Shown piece after piece: positions 20,801-28,382 of a stretch of 64,000 nucleotides of DNA. A program made the position numbers and the translations under genes. Location: positions 86,547,566-86,611,565 of the forward strand of contig OZ024928.1 in NCBI GenBank assembly GCA_964017235.1, written 5' to 3'. Positions within the stretch are counted from its first letter, which is position 1. Each line of letters begins with the position of its first letter. A model generated the notes under the pieces. The model was given only the letters and a program-made list of their open reading frames with translations, did no database searches and had not been told where the DNA came from. This DNA is from Sabellastarte sp. h YS-2021. Lineage: Eukaryota; Annelida; Polychaeta; Sabellida; Sabellidae.

Positions 20801-21039
20801 TGTGGACAGAACTCAACTGATCTACACAGGAAACATTTTTCACAGACTTTATTAACATTTGATGATCGGGCATTACGTCTTTCTTTTGCGACGACCCTTC
20901 TGCAAAAAGAACATGATTGGCAACATGACATAATACAGGAAAATGAGTTCTTTTGTCCCAACAACAGTTCTCTCCGGCCACTTTTGAGTCTGTAATAACA
21001 CCTGACACAGAAGTCCCTATCTGACCCTTTACAACACAA
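17821..21039 (-). CDS. Element 1 YR-frame protein: Cys-rich domain, RT/RNase H segment, tyrosine recombinase (1072 codons)
   Basis: The frame is in phase with gag and open from the gag UGA (21046-21048); the first usable codon is TTG, so independent initiation is doubtful. Residues about 35-95: Cys-rich domain (MSCCQSCSFC, CEKCFLC, CPQCYKCPTCC). Residues about 250-640: because of a one-base loss near 20290 and a one-base gain near 19104, this frame carries RT from KAYQFKALPFGLS through YLDD and all of RNase H (FTDAS, ELKAVF, ATDNT, HIPGRLN) up to YAFPP. C-terminal 347 residues: tyrosine recombinase with Arg (SGKRRSE, about R875), HDVR (about H1008/R1011), ACHW (about H1033) and nucleophile Tyr in FTQFY (about Y1044). 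The recombinase would integrate circular cDNA in the nucleus. In element 2, RT and YR stay in separate frames, so the joined arrangement here is probably accidental. Confidence 0.85.
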   Translation of the reverse strand: MCCKGSDRDFCVRCYYRLKSGRRELLLGQKNSFSCIMSCCQSCSFCRRVVAKERRNARSSNVNKVCEKCFLCRSVEFCPQCYKCPTCCTKSSCRFKIAPFLGKMGCTERKPQSGFSPKRGLRSAIPVQTSPHKRTDNNKLLCRSPQEQLPVGGIASAVKQKCCGAGPKPKISGFLQPVVPCTQAQQPVAANLGSEQLEQISEDPNLQNGDPGNNSHLPPSRGVGDFSRFQRRVFPCPYKQPIPEVHAFSIQDKAYQFKALPFGLSTAPREFTMIAKEVKWLALRRGIRIHQYLDDWLVIAKSPQVCLQHTQKLMTLCKDLGWLVNEEKSELEPKQIFNFVGYQFDLEEGRVRPTQERWLALTDKIQSILSGPVCPVRQFMSLIGLLTATEKQVHLGRLHMRPIQWHLKNNWRVPESLEKVIPVPKSLHPHLRWWLEEGNVLLGQPLHPLKHALQIFTDASKEGWGAHLDEHTARGTWSLPESKLHINQLELKAVFLALKDFRTLVCNKTVLIATDNTTVVAYINKEGGMKSGSLCALLWRILSWCTRQQVTLRACHIPGRLNVIADKLSRLGQTIQTEWSLHPEVFKALCNRWHQPQVDLFATRFNNKLPQFVSPVPDPRAWAVDALSLSWEDLDPYAFPPAAILGHRGGEAPGLPLQQNNSDCSRVAQHALVLGPGSNVKPDPTMSAQHTQPSVSAIQPGPSQEPVESEPTCLAPRASAIKEQGFSEAVAARIEAPQRRSTRSVYEAKWTIFTKWCLSNEVDFGAPPLTAIADFLLHLFQDKKLQPGTIDGYRSAIADKLGNVPVNISKDENLTRLFYSFHRDRPKGRRGIPSWNLSLVLHQLTKAPFEPLKEASLKHLTFKTVFLMALGSGKRRSEIHAWLHKNIRHQSDWSKVSLYPSPSFLSKNQLAREGPDSVAPVVIPALAPTLDKSLKGDRSLCPVRALRYYLDRTSDLRQNKELVFVSFKKGFDKDISPATVSSWIKQTVILCYELSDQQALTLHQVKAHDVRSFAASKAFQSGISLDQILSACHWKSHNTFTQFYLKDVAWADSELFHLGPIVAAQQVHQQAL
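18732..19105 (-). pseudogene. Element 1 RT-frame 3' end (methyltransferase-like tail)
   Basis: After the one-base gain in the CCC run at 19103-19105, the RT product returns to its original frame and reads IILIAPGWPNMPWFWDLV, then LNLHAWLLEPQ, to a stop at 18732. In element 2 this is continuous with RNase H. The IAPGWP/MPWF part corresponds to the second half of the Dam-like methyltransferase domain of DIRS1 elements. It overlaps the recombinase start by about 130 nt. Confidence 0.75.
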
Positions 21040-21308
21040 TAACTGTCATTTATATTGCTTCTGTGTCTTGGCAGGTCGCTGAGAGAAAGAGGAGGCCTTG
21101 CCCCTGTTAGATCTGTTACCCCGGCGTCTAAGCTGCTTCCAAGCTGGAAGGGTAGACGATTGCTCAGAACGTTGGTGGCTTTGCTTTGTAGACTGAGCAT
21201 AAGGGTGGTAACGTGATGTCTTTCTTGCCGGACCGGGAGTACGCTTGTCCTCAAAATGGCGTATCTCCTCTTCAGCTTTTGCAATAATATGGTCTGGAAA
21301 CAGTGCAC
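20220..21308 (-). pseudogene. Element 1 RT-frame 5' part (reverse transcriptase fingers to motif A)
   Basis: The RT frame, +1 relative to the YR frame, overlaps the last 260 nt of gag and has no ATG at its beginning (first start-like codon is GTG at 21308). Conserved DIRS RT begins with RLHLFWEKWAAL and NPRVVSVLREGYVLPF; then FYNRLFLVPKPNNRWRPIL, FKMETPETIR and motif A SVDFKDAYFHVPI. After KYMRF near 20290 one base is missing relative to element 2 and translation runs into unrelated residues; the true continuation (KAYQFKALPFG, YLDD) is in the YR frame. Not functional without a frame change. Confidence 0.85.
21040..21048 (-). promoter_or_regulatory. Candidate stop-codon readthrough site after gag (element 1)
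   Basis: Sense strand reads AAA UGA CAG UUA. CARYYA directly after a stop is the well-known type I readthrough context. The downstream frame stays open for 1073 codons. Element 2 has UGA CAA UUA at the same position. Confidence 0.6.
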
Positions 21309-22620
21309 TCATGTGAAGTGGGGCAGACCTGAGTGCCATGAGGGTATCCTGCTTGATGCCGGACCGGACAAAATCTAGGTAACTGTCTCTCCTAGCTAAA
21401 GACAAGTTGGCCACATTAACAAAAACACCATCGGAAAGATCTTGCATGGTGCGAGCCATTGCCTGTGTGATAGATCTATTGAAGGTGACCAAAAAATCCA
21501 GTTCATCAGCCGCCTGGGTGAGTTTAGGTGAAGACTTTCCCTTAACCGTAATACCCTGGATCACTTTCAATTGGTTTGTCATGTTCTCTTGGACCTTAGT
21601 CAGGCAACGACTGAATGCTGCTGCTTGGTTGCACATATACGTCTGGTCCCGTGCAGCCCGTTCCCACTTCCTCAGTGTGTCCTGTGACACCGGACGAGAA
21701 GCTGGAGCAGAAGGGAGAGAACGACTAGCTATCCTTGGAAAACTGCTATTAAGACGAGCAGGTTCACTGGTCCAGGTGTACACCTTGGAGCGGGAAAAGT
21801 CTTTCTTCTCACTATGCATTCCGTACCACTTCAAGGTTCTAGGTGGCTTAATGAACTGATCTTTACTGAGTCCGGCAGTTTCTGTAGTACGAGTGGGGTA
21901 TCCCTCTTGTAAGGTCACATAGAGTTTCTCAACCTTGCGACATAGCCACTCATCTACTGGTACTTTAACAGAGATTTTCCCAGTCTGTGCTGTTTTGGTA
22001 CCGGTGAAGGGATTATCATCTTGAGATGAAGAGGCTGAGTCGAATTCTGGGATGTCGGTCCAGGCCATGAAAGACCTAACTCCCCTTAGAGTCTCCCGGT
22101 AACTTTGTTCAGCAGAAAGTTCTTGATCACCCTCAATTCCTTCCTGTCCTTGAATAGATTCCCGGTCAGACAATTCCCCTTCGTCCGGTGAAAGATATGA
22201 AGGGTCACTGGCAAGTTCTTGTTCCGGCTCTTCAACAGGAACTGTAGGACCAGTAGAGATGGTACCGGGAGTAACAGGCAATACCGGTGAATGTAGCTGA
22301 GGTTTATCACCGGAGGTGGGTGAGACGACAGGTTCCTGGTCAGCTGGAAGATTTTCTGTGTCGGTACCGGGGGCCTCAACAGGCTGGGTAGCTGACACGT
22401 CTTCTGGATTCATAAGCTGGCTGCCAGGCAGGACACCGGAAACCTCAGGAGGCTGAGAAACTTTCTTAGTCTTCTTGTGACCGGTGGACTTCTTCTGCTG
22501 CTGAATAGAGGTGGAAGCAGCAGTTGGAGGAATAAAGGGTCTGTCTGTAACCGGAGCATCACTTTTATTGACCGGTTCTACTGGAACTGAGAAGCTTTTT
22601 GCCAGGAAAAGGGCTTCCAA
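21046..22620 (-). CDS. Element 1 Gag, central and C-terminal part (524 codons)
   Basis: Structural (nucleocapsid-like) protein. Aligns along its length with residues about 160-687 of element 2 Gag: shared RSFMAWTDIPEF, VPVDEWLCRKVEKL, AEGYP/QEGYP, DQFIKPP, YGMHSEK, ANLSLARRDSYLDFVR and LFPDHIIAKAEEEI. Begins at TTG, because the true start lies in the upstream piece (23051-22650), separated by a one-base frame break. C-terminus is basic and Arg/Ser-rich (RRRGNRSNRGK), suiting RNA binding. Stop is UGA at 21046-21048. Confidence 0.8.
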   Translation of the reverse strand: MEALFLAKSFSVPVEPVNKSDAPVTDRPFIPPTAASTSIQQQKKSTGHKKTKKVSQPPEVSGVLPGSQLMNPEDVSATQPVEAPGTDTENLPADQEPVVSPTSGDKPQLHSPVLPVTPGTISTGPTVPVEEPEQELASDPSYLSPDEGELSDRESIQGQEGIEGDQELSAEQSYRETLRGVRSFMAWTDIPEFDSASSSQDDNPFTGTKTAQTGKISVKVPVDEWLCRKVEKLYVTLQEGYPTRTTETAGLSKDQFIKPPRTLKWYGMHSEKKDFSRSKVYTWTSEPARLNSSFPRIASRSLPSAPASRPVSQDTLRKWERAARDQTYMCNQAAAFSRCLTKVQENMTNQLKVIQGITVKGKSSPKLTQAADELDFLVTFNRSITQAMARTMQDLSDGVFVNVANLSLARRDSYLDFVRSGIKQDTLMALRSAPLHMSALFPDHIIAKAEEEIRHFEDKRTPGPARKTSRYHPYAQSTKQSHQRSEQSSTLPAWKQLRRRGNRSNRGKASSFSQRPAKTQKQYK

Positions 22621-22649
22621 CCTGGAAAACCTTTCAGACCACTTGTCGT

Positions 22650-23051
22650 CTAGTGACTGTAGTTCAGTTTGAAGCTCTGAAGATTTGCTGGATTTTTTCT
22701 TAAGGGGAGATTTGTGAGAGACTTCTTTTGTTTCTTAGGTGTAGATTCGCCTCTATCACTGGGGCTCTCACCCTTGTTCTCGACCCTACCCAGAACTGTA
22801 ACATCAGAGGCAGCAATGTGGGTGGGGGAGGGATTTTTCTTCTGGCCAGATTCCTTACGTTCTCTATACTTTGGAGTGGCCAACTGCGTCTTCTGAGCTT
22901 CTGTGAAACTATCACAAATGGAGCATGGTTTCTTTGCTACACAATCGTCCCCTCCAATCCCTTTCTCACGACAGCGAGCACACTTGGTATGAAGATCAAA
23001 TAGGGCCATAACGTGCCCGTACGAGCCTCTACGTTGGCCAGGGGAAGACAT
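22650..23051 (-). CDS. Element 1 Gag, N-terminal zinc-binding part
   Basis: ATG at 23051 is chosen because MSSPGQRRGSYGHVM aligns with the ATG start of element 2 Gag (MDSPGEKKGQRRGSCGHIM). A Cys cluster follows (KCARCREKGIGGDDC, PCSICDSF), a probable zinc-binding domain conserved in element 2. The frame then closes at 22650. The break to the main Gag frame falls at or near the A6 run at 22693-22698; sense A AAA AAT there also fits a -1 slippery heptamer leading into the Gag frame. Since element 2 Gag is one frame, a lost base is more likely than programmed shifting. Confidence 0.8.
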   Translation of the reverse strand: MSSPGQRRGSYGHVMALFDLHTKCARCREKGIGGDDCVAKKPCSICDSFTEAQKTQLATPKYRERKESGQKKNPSPTHIAASDVTVLGRVENKGESPSDRGESTPKKQKKSLTNLPLRKNPANLQSFKLNYSH

Positions 23052-23162
23052 ATTGCTCCAAGAATAAGTAGAAATAAAACACGTTGACAAAAAAGTGATA
23101 GTCTTTGTAAAATATAAACTTCTTTAACACTGCAGGAAACACGTCCGTACACACTGAGCGCC

Positions 23163-23345
23163 AAACGAAAAAGACGCCATGACGTCATTCTGACTAGACA
23201 GGAAGTATGCATGAGGCGACACCTGGCAAACGTACACACTGTGACCGGTCCTGCCGGTATTTATACAGAATGACTTTTTCCTCGTTTGGCGGGACCGGTC
23301 GCGCCGACCGGTAAAGCAATTGTCCATTGGATAGGATGTATTAAC
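23163..23345 (-). repeat. Element 1 terminal inverted repeat, right (5' end of element)
   Basis: Reverse complement of 17167-17348 with a few substitutions. The outer extension through TTAACGCAATAAAATTGC (to 23358) is unique to this end and copied in the ICR. Confidence 0.9.
23261..23270 (-). promoter_or_regulatory. Possible TATA box of element 1
   Basis: Sense TATAAATACC in the 5' terminal repeat, about 210 bp upstream of the Gag ATG. The 3' repeat has GATAAATACC instead, so only the 5' copy keeps a canonical TATA. Element 2 lacks it; promoter role is inference. Confidence 0.35.
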
Positions 23346-23435
23346 GCAATAAAATTGCTATGTTTGGGGATACACCGCCGGCTCGCAATAAAGGGAGCTG
23401 CATAAGTCTAGTTTTACTTCTTTGCAGTTTGATTT

Positions 23436-23436
<1 letters not shown>

Positions 23437-23483
<47 letters not shown>
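23437..23483. repeat. (AT)n microsatellite
   Basis: About 47 bp of alternating TA with a single G interruption. Confidence 0.9.
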
Positions 23484-23855
23484 TTAAAGATCTGTACTTA
23501 CTCTGGCTGTATCAGAAAGGTCAAATAGATCTAGAAAGAGAAAATTCCCATTGGTTTACAAATTAATACAATGAACATGTATATGTTTATTTGTTGAACA
23601 TAATTAACACATGAAGAATGCTACAACCAGCAAACCACACTGAAGAAATAACCAAAATTTGACTTAAAAAGGGGAAAAAATTTATAATTCATAACAAAGG
23701 TTACAATTCTATTAGCTTTTAGGTATTGCCAATATGTAACCATACAGTACATTGATAAGATGTAGCTAAACAACAGGATGTTTACATGTGAATTCCAAAT
23801 TATTTACTCCATTTGGTAATAATTCATTTTCTTGAAGGAAAAAGGAATGTTACTC
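23484..23855. other. AT-rich spacer, nothing recognised
   Basis: No supported gene or repeat. Confidence 0.4.
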
Positions 23856-24130
23856 ACAAAGTAAAACTTTTTGCCATTAAATAAAAGTAACAAAAATTCC
23901 CTTGACTACAAAACTTTAACAGAAACTAGAAAAAGATTTTTGCTAACAAAAATGAGCGGCTCAGATGGAGACTTGAGTTAATAAAAGCTGTAGTAGTTGT
24001 GGTATGAGACTGTAAGGAGAAGGTAAGCTTTACTGTGTTTTGTATCTAATGGAAAAGTGGATAATCTAAAAACTGTTTCAGTTGCAGTATTAGACTGTAA
24101 GCAGAATGTGAGCTTTATTATGTTTCGTAG
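23856..24130 (+). repeat. GAGCGGC-type repeat
   Basis: CACAAAGTAAAACTTTTTGC to GAGCGGC recurs at 24508-24610; its right part is the inverted partner of 4600-4740. The segment AACTAGAAAAAG...GCTAACAAAAA resembles the heads at 28050 and 51770, suggesting one superfamily. Confidence 0.6.
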
Positions 24131-24484
24131 AGTGGTATATTTTATGAAAAGAATATATCATTTTTGCTGTAAATTTGGGATCATAAATTTTTTCCAGAAG
24201 ATACTTAATCCGAGATTTGTAATGATAAAGAAACACTGTAGTAAACTATAATTGGCTATAGATAGGGACATTCATATGTTGTATATCTTTGAGGCATTTT
24301 ATGCCTCTGAAAATTTATTGCTATTTAATATTTTTATAAGATAAATATGCTTAAGATAATTGTATTTGTGAAATTCTTTATTGTTCCATTAAAAAAAAAT
24401 ACACAAAGCCATATTGTCAGATGTTATTGTTAACATTTTTAATTCACACATGACTCTATATCTGAATATCATGAAAGCCCAAGG
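24131..24484. other. AT-rich, nothing recognised
   Basis: No supported feature. Confidence 0.4.
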
Positions 24485-24640
24485 TTTTTACATATTATTA
24501 AGGCTCACAAAGTAAAACTTTTTGCCACTAAATAAAAGTAACAAAAATTCCTTTGACTACAAAACTTTAACAAAAACTAGAAAAAGTTTTTTCTAACAAA
24601 AAGGAGCGGCCCGGCTAGAGACTTCCATTCTCTCAAAACA
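24485..24640 (+). repeat. GAGCGGC-type repeat, second direct copy
   Basis: Matches 23856-23960 with a few changes (AAAGTAACAAAAATTCC, AACTAGAAAAAG, GAGCGGCCC). Confidence 0.6.
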
Positions 24641-24799
24641 GACAAGGTATTCTTTCCTCAAGGCTCTTTTTGCATGAACCTAAAGATAAATGTCCTGGTT
24701 TGAATTGTTTACCCCAAAAAAGATTTACTGTAGGCATATCCCTTACTGAAAAGAAATGAATACATCTTGATATCCCTAATCAACTTTTAGTGTGCAGAC

Positions 24800-24827
24800 A
24801 CACACACACACACACCCACACACAGAG
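24800..24827. repeat. (CA)n microsatellite
   Basis: Short CA run with one CCC interruption. Confidence 0.85.
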
Positions 24828-25029
24828 ATGTTAACACACAAAGCACAGTGGGGCATCATTGAGTGAATCTGCCTCCAGATAGATATCACAAAAAAGCAAA
24901 TACAGAGTTGGAGGAGAAACAAGGCCAAAAGGTGTTTTGGTCCCCTATCGCAAGTGCAAAGCCATCAGAAACATGAGTAGTGCACTAGAATTTACGAAAG
25001 TCTCATGAAAGAAAGAAATTCCAACTTAG

Positions 25030-25150
25030 ATACACCCCACAGCTGGTCCCGAACTGAGACAGTCACCCATCCAAGTACTGACATAGCCCATTGCTGCTTA
25101 ACTTCAGTGAGGAGACAAATAGTCTTCACTCTGAGCCACAATTTCTGAAA
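25030..25150 (-). rRNA. 5S rRNA-derived sequence (pseudogene or 5S-type SINE head)
   Basis: On the minus strand GAAGTTAAGCAG (25105-25094) and AGTACTTGGATGGGTGACT (25079-25061) correspond in order and spacing to the A-box region and C-box of animal 5S rRNA. These internal elements recruit TFIIIA/RNA polymerase III. The rest is diverged (for example AATGGGCTATGT between the boxes, and a poor 5' end), so it is not a functional 5S gene; a 5S-headed SINE remnant is equally likely. Confidence 0.7.
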
Positions 25151-25164
25151 GTCTGATGCAAGAA

Positions 25165-25460
25165 GGACATATGTATGGGAAAAAGGCAAAAGGACATGTG
25201 TCCTTTTAGCTATTGGAGAGCAAGAGAGGGAAAATCAGAATGCACAGGTGTTGTCAATGTCATCAATGTCTGGAGACAAAGGGCATATGTACGGGCAAAA
25301 GTCGAAAGAACATGTGTCCTTTTAAGCTATTGGAGTGTTGTCAATGTTATCAAATTCCGGAGAGAAAAGGACATATGTATGGGCAAAAGCCAAAAGGACA
25401 TGTGTCCTTTTAGCTATTGGAGAGCAAGAGAGGGAAATTCAGAATTCACAGGTATATTTC
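25165..25460 (+). repeat. Minisatellite, three units
   Basis: Unit GGACATATGTATGGG...CAAAAG then AAGGACATGTGTCCTTTTAG and CTATTGGAG appears at about 25167, 25282 and 25368. The core AAAAGGACA-tg-TGTCCTTTT is a hairpin. Short frames here are translated repeat. Confidence 0.75.
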
Positions 25461-25614
25461 ATCAAAGTCCGAGACATAAAAAAAAGTGATCTTGTAGAAG
25501 CGCGACCTCTAGTGAGCCTTGCGTTTAAAAAAGAGCTAATTTATTTCTTTTTTTAATTAGCTGGAGATACATAAAATACTGTACAAGAATAACAGCTTAT
25601 GAGAAAGTGCTTTT

Positions 25615-26310
25615 GTCCAGTCATCTTTGGGGATACTTTGCGGAGACCTTAAGCTTTACTAAAGTTAACCTTAAGCATTTTTCAAAAACACCCCGTCATC
25701 GCATTCCAGAAAAAAACACACACACTTGTGCTATAAAATTTATCAGATACATTCTAGACCTAAATCTGCAGGTTGGAAAGGATTTTCTGATCAATCGGAC
25801 CATAGATGCTTGAATGGAAGGCGTTTTATTTTCGTAAATTTTTTTTTAACAAATGGGTACTTGGTCTGTATCTCAAAAAGGGTCAGGATTTCAATGTTTT
25901 GTTGGAATAACTTATTCAGCTACTTTTTGATAATCTTTCACATGCCGAAGTTTTAGCCCTGTCTGCAATCTTAAGGTCACCTTAATGTCAAAAAAGGGGG
26001 TTTTAGCCCTACAGTTCACTTAGTTTTCACTTTTTTCAACCAAACTTGGCATATATATTAAGATTTACCAAAAGATTATCCTGACTTTATGGTGACCTTA
26101 AACTGTCAATATAATTGGAGCTATGGCCCCCTAAAGTCATAAAATTGGGAATAAAGCCGTCTGGCCCCTTTCTTTTTCCATATCTAACGTATATTGATAT
26201 TGAAGTAGATCAAAAGGAGACTCTTACTACCTTATGATTTAAATATTAATGATGTTATGGCCATCTTAAACTTAAAATGTAGGGTTTTTGAGCACTAAGA
26301 TCAGTTTTCG
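25615..26310 (+). repeat. Dispersed repeat, direct copy of 2735-3540
   Basis: See 2735-3540. Differs by small indels (an extra TTTACTAAAGTTAACC near 25655) and breaks near 26215-26310. Confidence 0.6.
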
Positions 26311-27790
26311 TATAAGTTGGTTTCGCATTGCAAACCTGTAGGATCAATAATAAGCGAGTTATAAGCACTTTTAAGTTTGGCTATCCTCGTTTGACCTTGA
26401 GGGAGGGGCCCAAGGTCAAATCCTACCACACCAAAAGATTCCCAGCCCACGATTTCCTATATGTTGGTTTAACATCCCAAACTTCTAGGACCAATAATAA
26501 GCGAGTTATAAGCACTTTTAACTTTGGCTATCCTCGTTTGATCTTGAAGGAGGGGCCAAAGGTCAAATCTGACCACACCAAAAGATTCCCAGCCCACGAT
26601 TTCCTATAAGTTGGTTTAACATCCCAAACTTCTAGGACCAATAATAAGCGAGTTATAAGCACTTTTAATTTTGGCTATCCTCGTTTGATCTTGAAGGAGG
26701 GGCCAAAGGTCAAATCTGACCACACCAAAAGATTCCCAGCCCATGATTTCCTATAGGTTGGTTTATCATCCCAAACCTCTAGGACCAATAATAAGTGAGT
26801 TATAAGCACTTTTAAGTTTGGCTATCCTCGTTTGACCTTGAAGGAGGGGCCCAAGGTCAAATCCATCCACACCAAAAGATTCCCAGCCCATGATTTCCTA
26901 TAGGTTGCTTTACCATCCCAAACCTCTAGGACCAATAATAAGCCTGTTATAAGCAATTTTAAGTGTGGCTATCCTCGGTTGACCTTGAACAAAGGGCCCA
27001 AGGTCAAATCTGACCAAACCAAAAGATTCCCAGCCCAAGATTTCCTATATGTTGGTTTATCATCCCAAACCTCTAGGACCAATAATAAGTGAGTTATAAG
27101 CACTTTTAAGTTTGGCTATCCTCGTTTGACCTTGAAAGAGGGGCCCAAGGTCAAATCCGTCCACACCAGAAGATTCCCAGCCCATGATTTCCTATAGGTT
27201 GGTTTACCATCAGAAACCTCTAGGACCGATAATAAGCGAGTTATAAGCACTTTTAAGTTTGGCTATCCTCGGTTGACCTTGAACAAAGGGCCCAAGGTCA
27301 AATCTGACCAAACCAAAAGATTCCCAGCCCATGATTTCCTATAGGTTGGTTTCACATTGCAAACCTCTAGGACCAATAATAAGGGAGACATAGGCACTTT
27401 TAAAGTCCGCTATTTGGGTTACTTCAGCACTCCGTGGATGACCTTTAATTGAGAGCTTCAAGGTCAAATGTGTGCAAGGTTGTAGAGGACATGTACATCT
27501 GTTATACATATCCCCTATGAAGCGATTCAACCTTTTACCTATTAGAAACAGCCAGTAGAAAAATGTAGATTATTTTCAAAGAAATGACCGCGGCGGCCAT
27601 CTTGTTTTTCAGAATGAGGCTATTGTCAGTCCCCGAGAAGCTTAACCCCCAATGAACATATCCTGCAAATTTGGTGAACATAGCTGGTGTAGTTTTCCAC
27701 TTAGAGCGTTAATGCCGAAAATCTCTCTACGTACGGTGGTGGCGGCGGCGTAGCGAACGCTAAACCAAAGGATCCACCGGATGCCTCCGG
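26311..27790 (-). mobile_element. A-type element, reversed, with hairpin head
   Basis: About seven reversed 147 bp units (26320-27400) then the head (27400-27790): AACAAGATGGCCGCC (27596-27610 reversed) and GTACGGTGGTGGCGGCGGCG. It terminates at TCCACCGG-atgcct-CCGGTGGA and TACAAA, which on the element strand is a 5' end TTTGTATCCACCGG with a perfect 8 bp hairpin. The opposite end is truncated near 26311. Reads as the mirror image of 6333-7110. Confidence 0.7.
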
Positions 27791-27989
27791 TGGATACAAA
27801 TATAAATGTTTATAGATGCCAATGCAGTAAATTAGTGATTCAATAAACACTGTACAAACCAACATTTCAATATATTAAGCCTGAAACTAAAGAGAGAGAA
27901 CATTTGAACAGTTTAATAATCAATTCAACTTGATACTTTCAATATTAATTTGATTTATTAAAATAAAATACCAACCACAGAAAGAAATT
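27791..27989. other. AT-rich, nothing recognised
   Basis: No supported feature. Confidence 0.4.
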
Positions 27990-28120
27990 AATTATCAATC
28001 CCAAATAAGACAGGCCATGATTTCTTACAACTTGTTTTCATATTCTGAAGCCTAGAACCAACTAGAAAAATGTTTTGCTTACAAAAACAAAGCCTCCCGA
28101 AAGGTTAGATGCAGTATAGT
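27990..28120 (+). repeat. AAAGC(G/A)TCCC-type head, copy at 51690-51830
   Basis: AACTAGAAAAATGTTTTGCT, ACAAAAACAAAGCCTCCC and AAAGGTTAGATGCA match 51769-51823. The heads at 28383 and 52583 are similar. Confidence 0.55.
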
Positions 28121-28382
28121 AAAGTAGAACTGATCAAGGAGTTGAGATGAACCTTATATTATCGTCCATTAAATAGAATTTCAGATACAATAAAGTTAAA
28201 TATGTGGAAAGTAAGTGTGCCTTGCATATTTATATGATTTGCATAAGTATTTTTACTGAATTTTTAACAATTTTCAGTTAAAACAAGGGTGTCAAAAGTA
28301 GGTGAATAACATATTTAAACAAAATACTGAAAATGCAATAGTTTATATTATCACCCATTAAATAGAATTTCAGATACAACTA

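Larger units (their letters stand above)
17138..23358 (-). mobile_element. DIRS-type tyrosine-recombinase retrotransposon, element 1 (6.2 kb)
   Basis: Minus-strand order from 23358: inverted terminal repeat, gag, Cys-rich region, RT-RNase H-methyltransferase-like, tyrosine recombinase, G-tract, internal complementary region, inverted terminal repeat. The inverted repeats plus ICR are diagnostic of DIRS1-group elements (Ngaro elements have split direct repeats). No target duplication, as expected for recombinase integration. Gag has one and RT two single-base frame breaks, and the terminal repeats differ at several positions, so it is older than element 2; the recombinase frame is intact. GC and CpG content are visibly higher than in flanking DNA. 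Confidence 0.93.

Noticed and set aside
17138-23358. Element 1 as an LTR retrotransposon or Polinton
   Set aside because: No long direct terminal repeats, integrase or protease; inverted repeats plus ICR and a tyrosine recombinase define DIRS.
25175-25556. Overlapping 66-104 codon frames
   Set aside because: Translated minisatellite units; no start context or motif.
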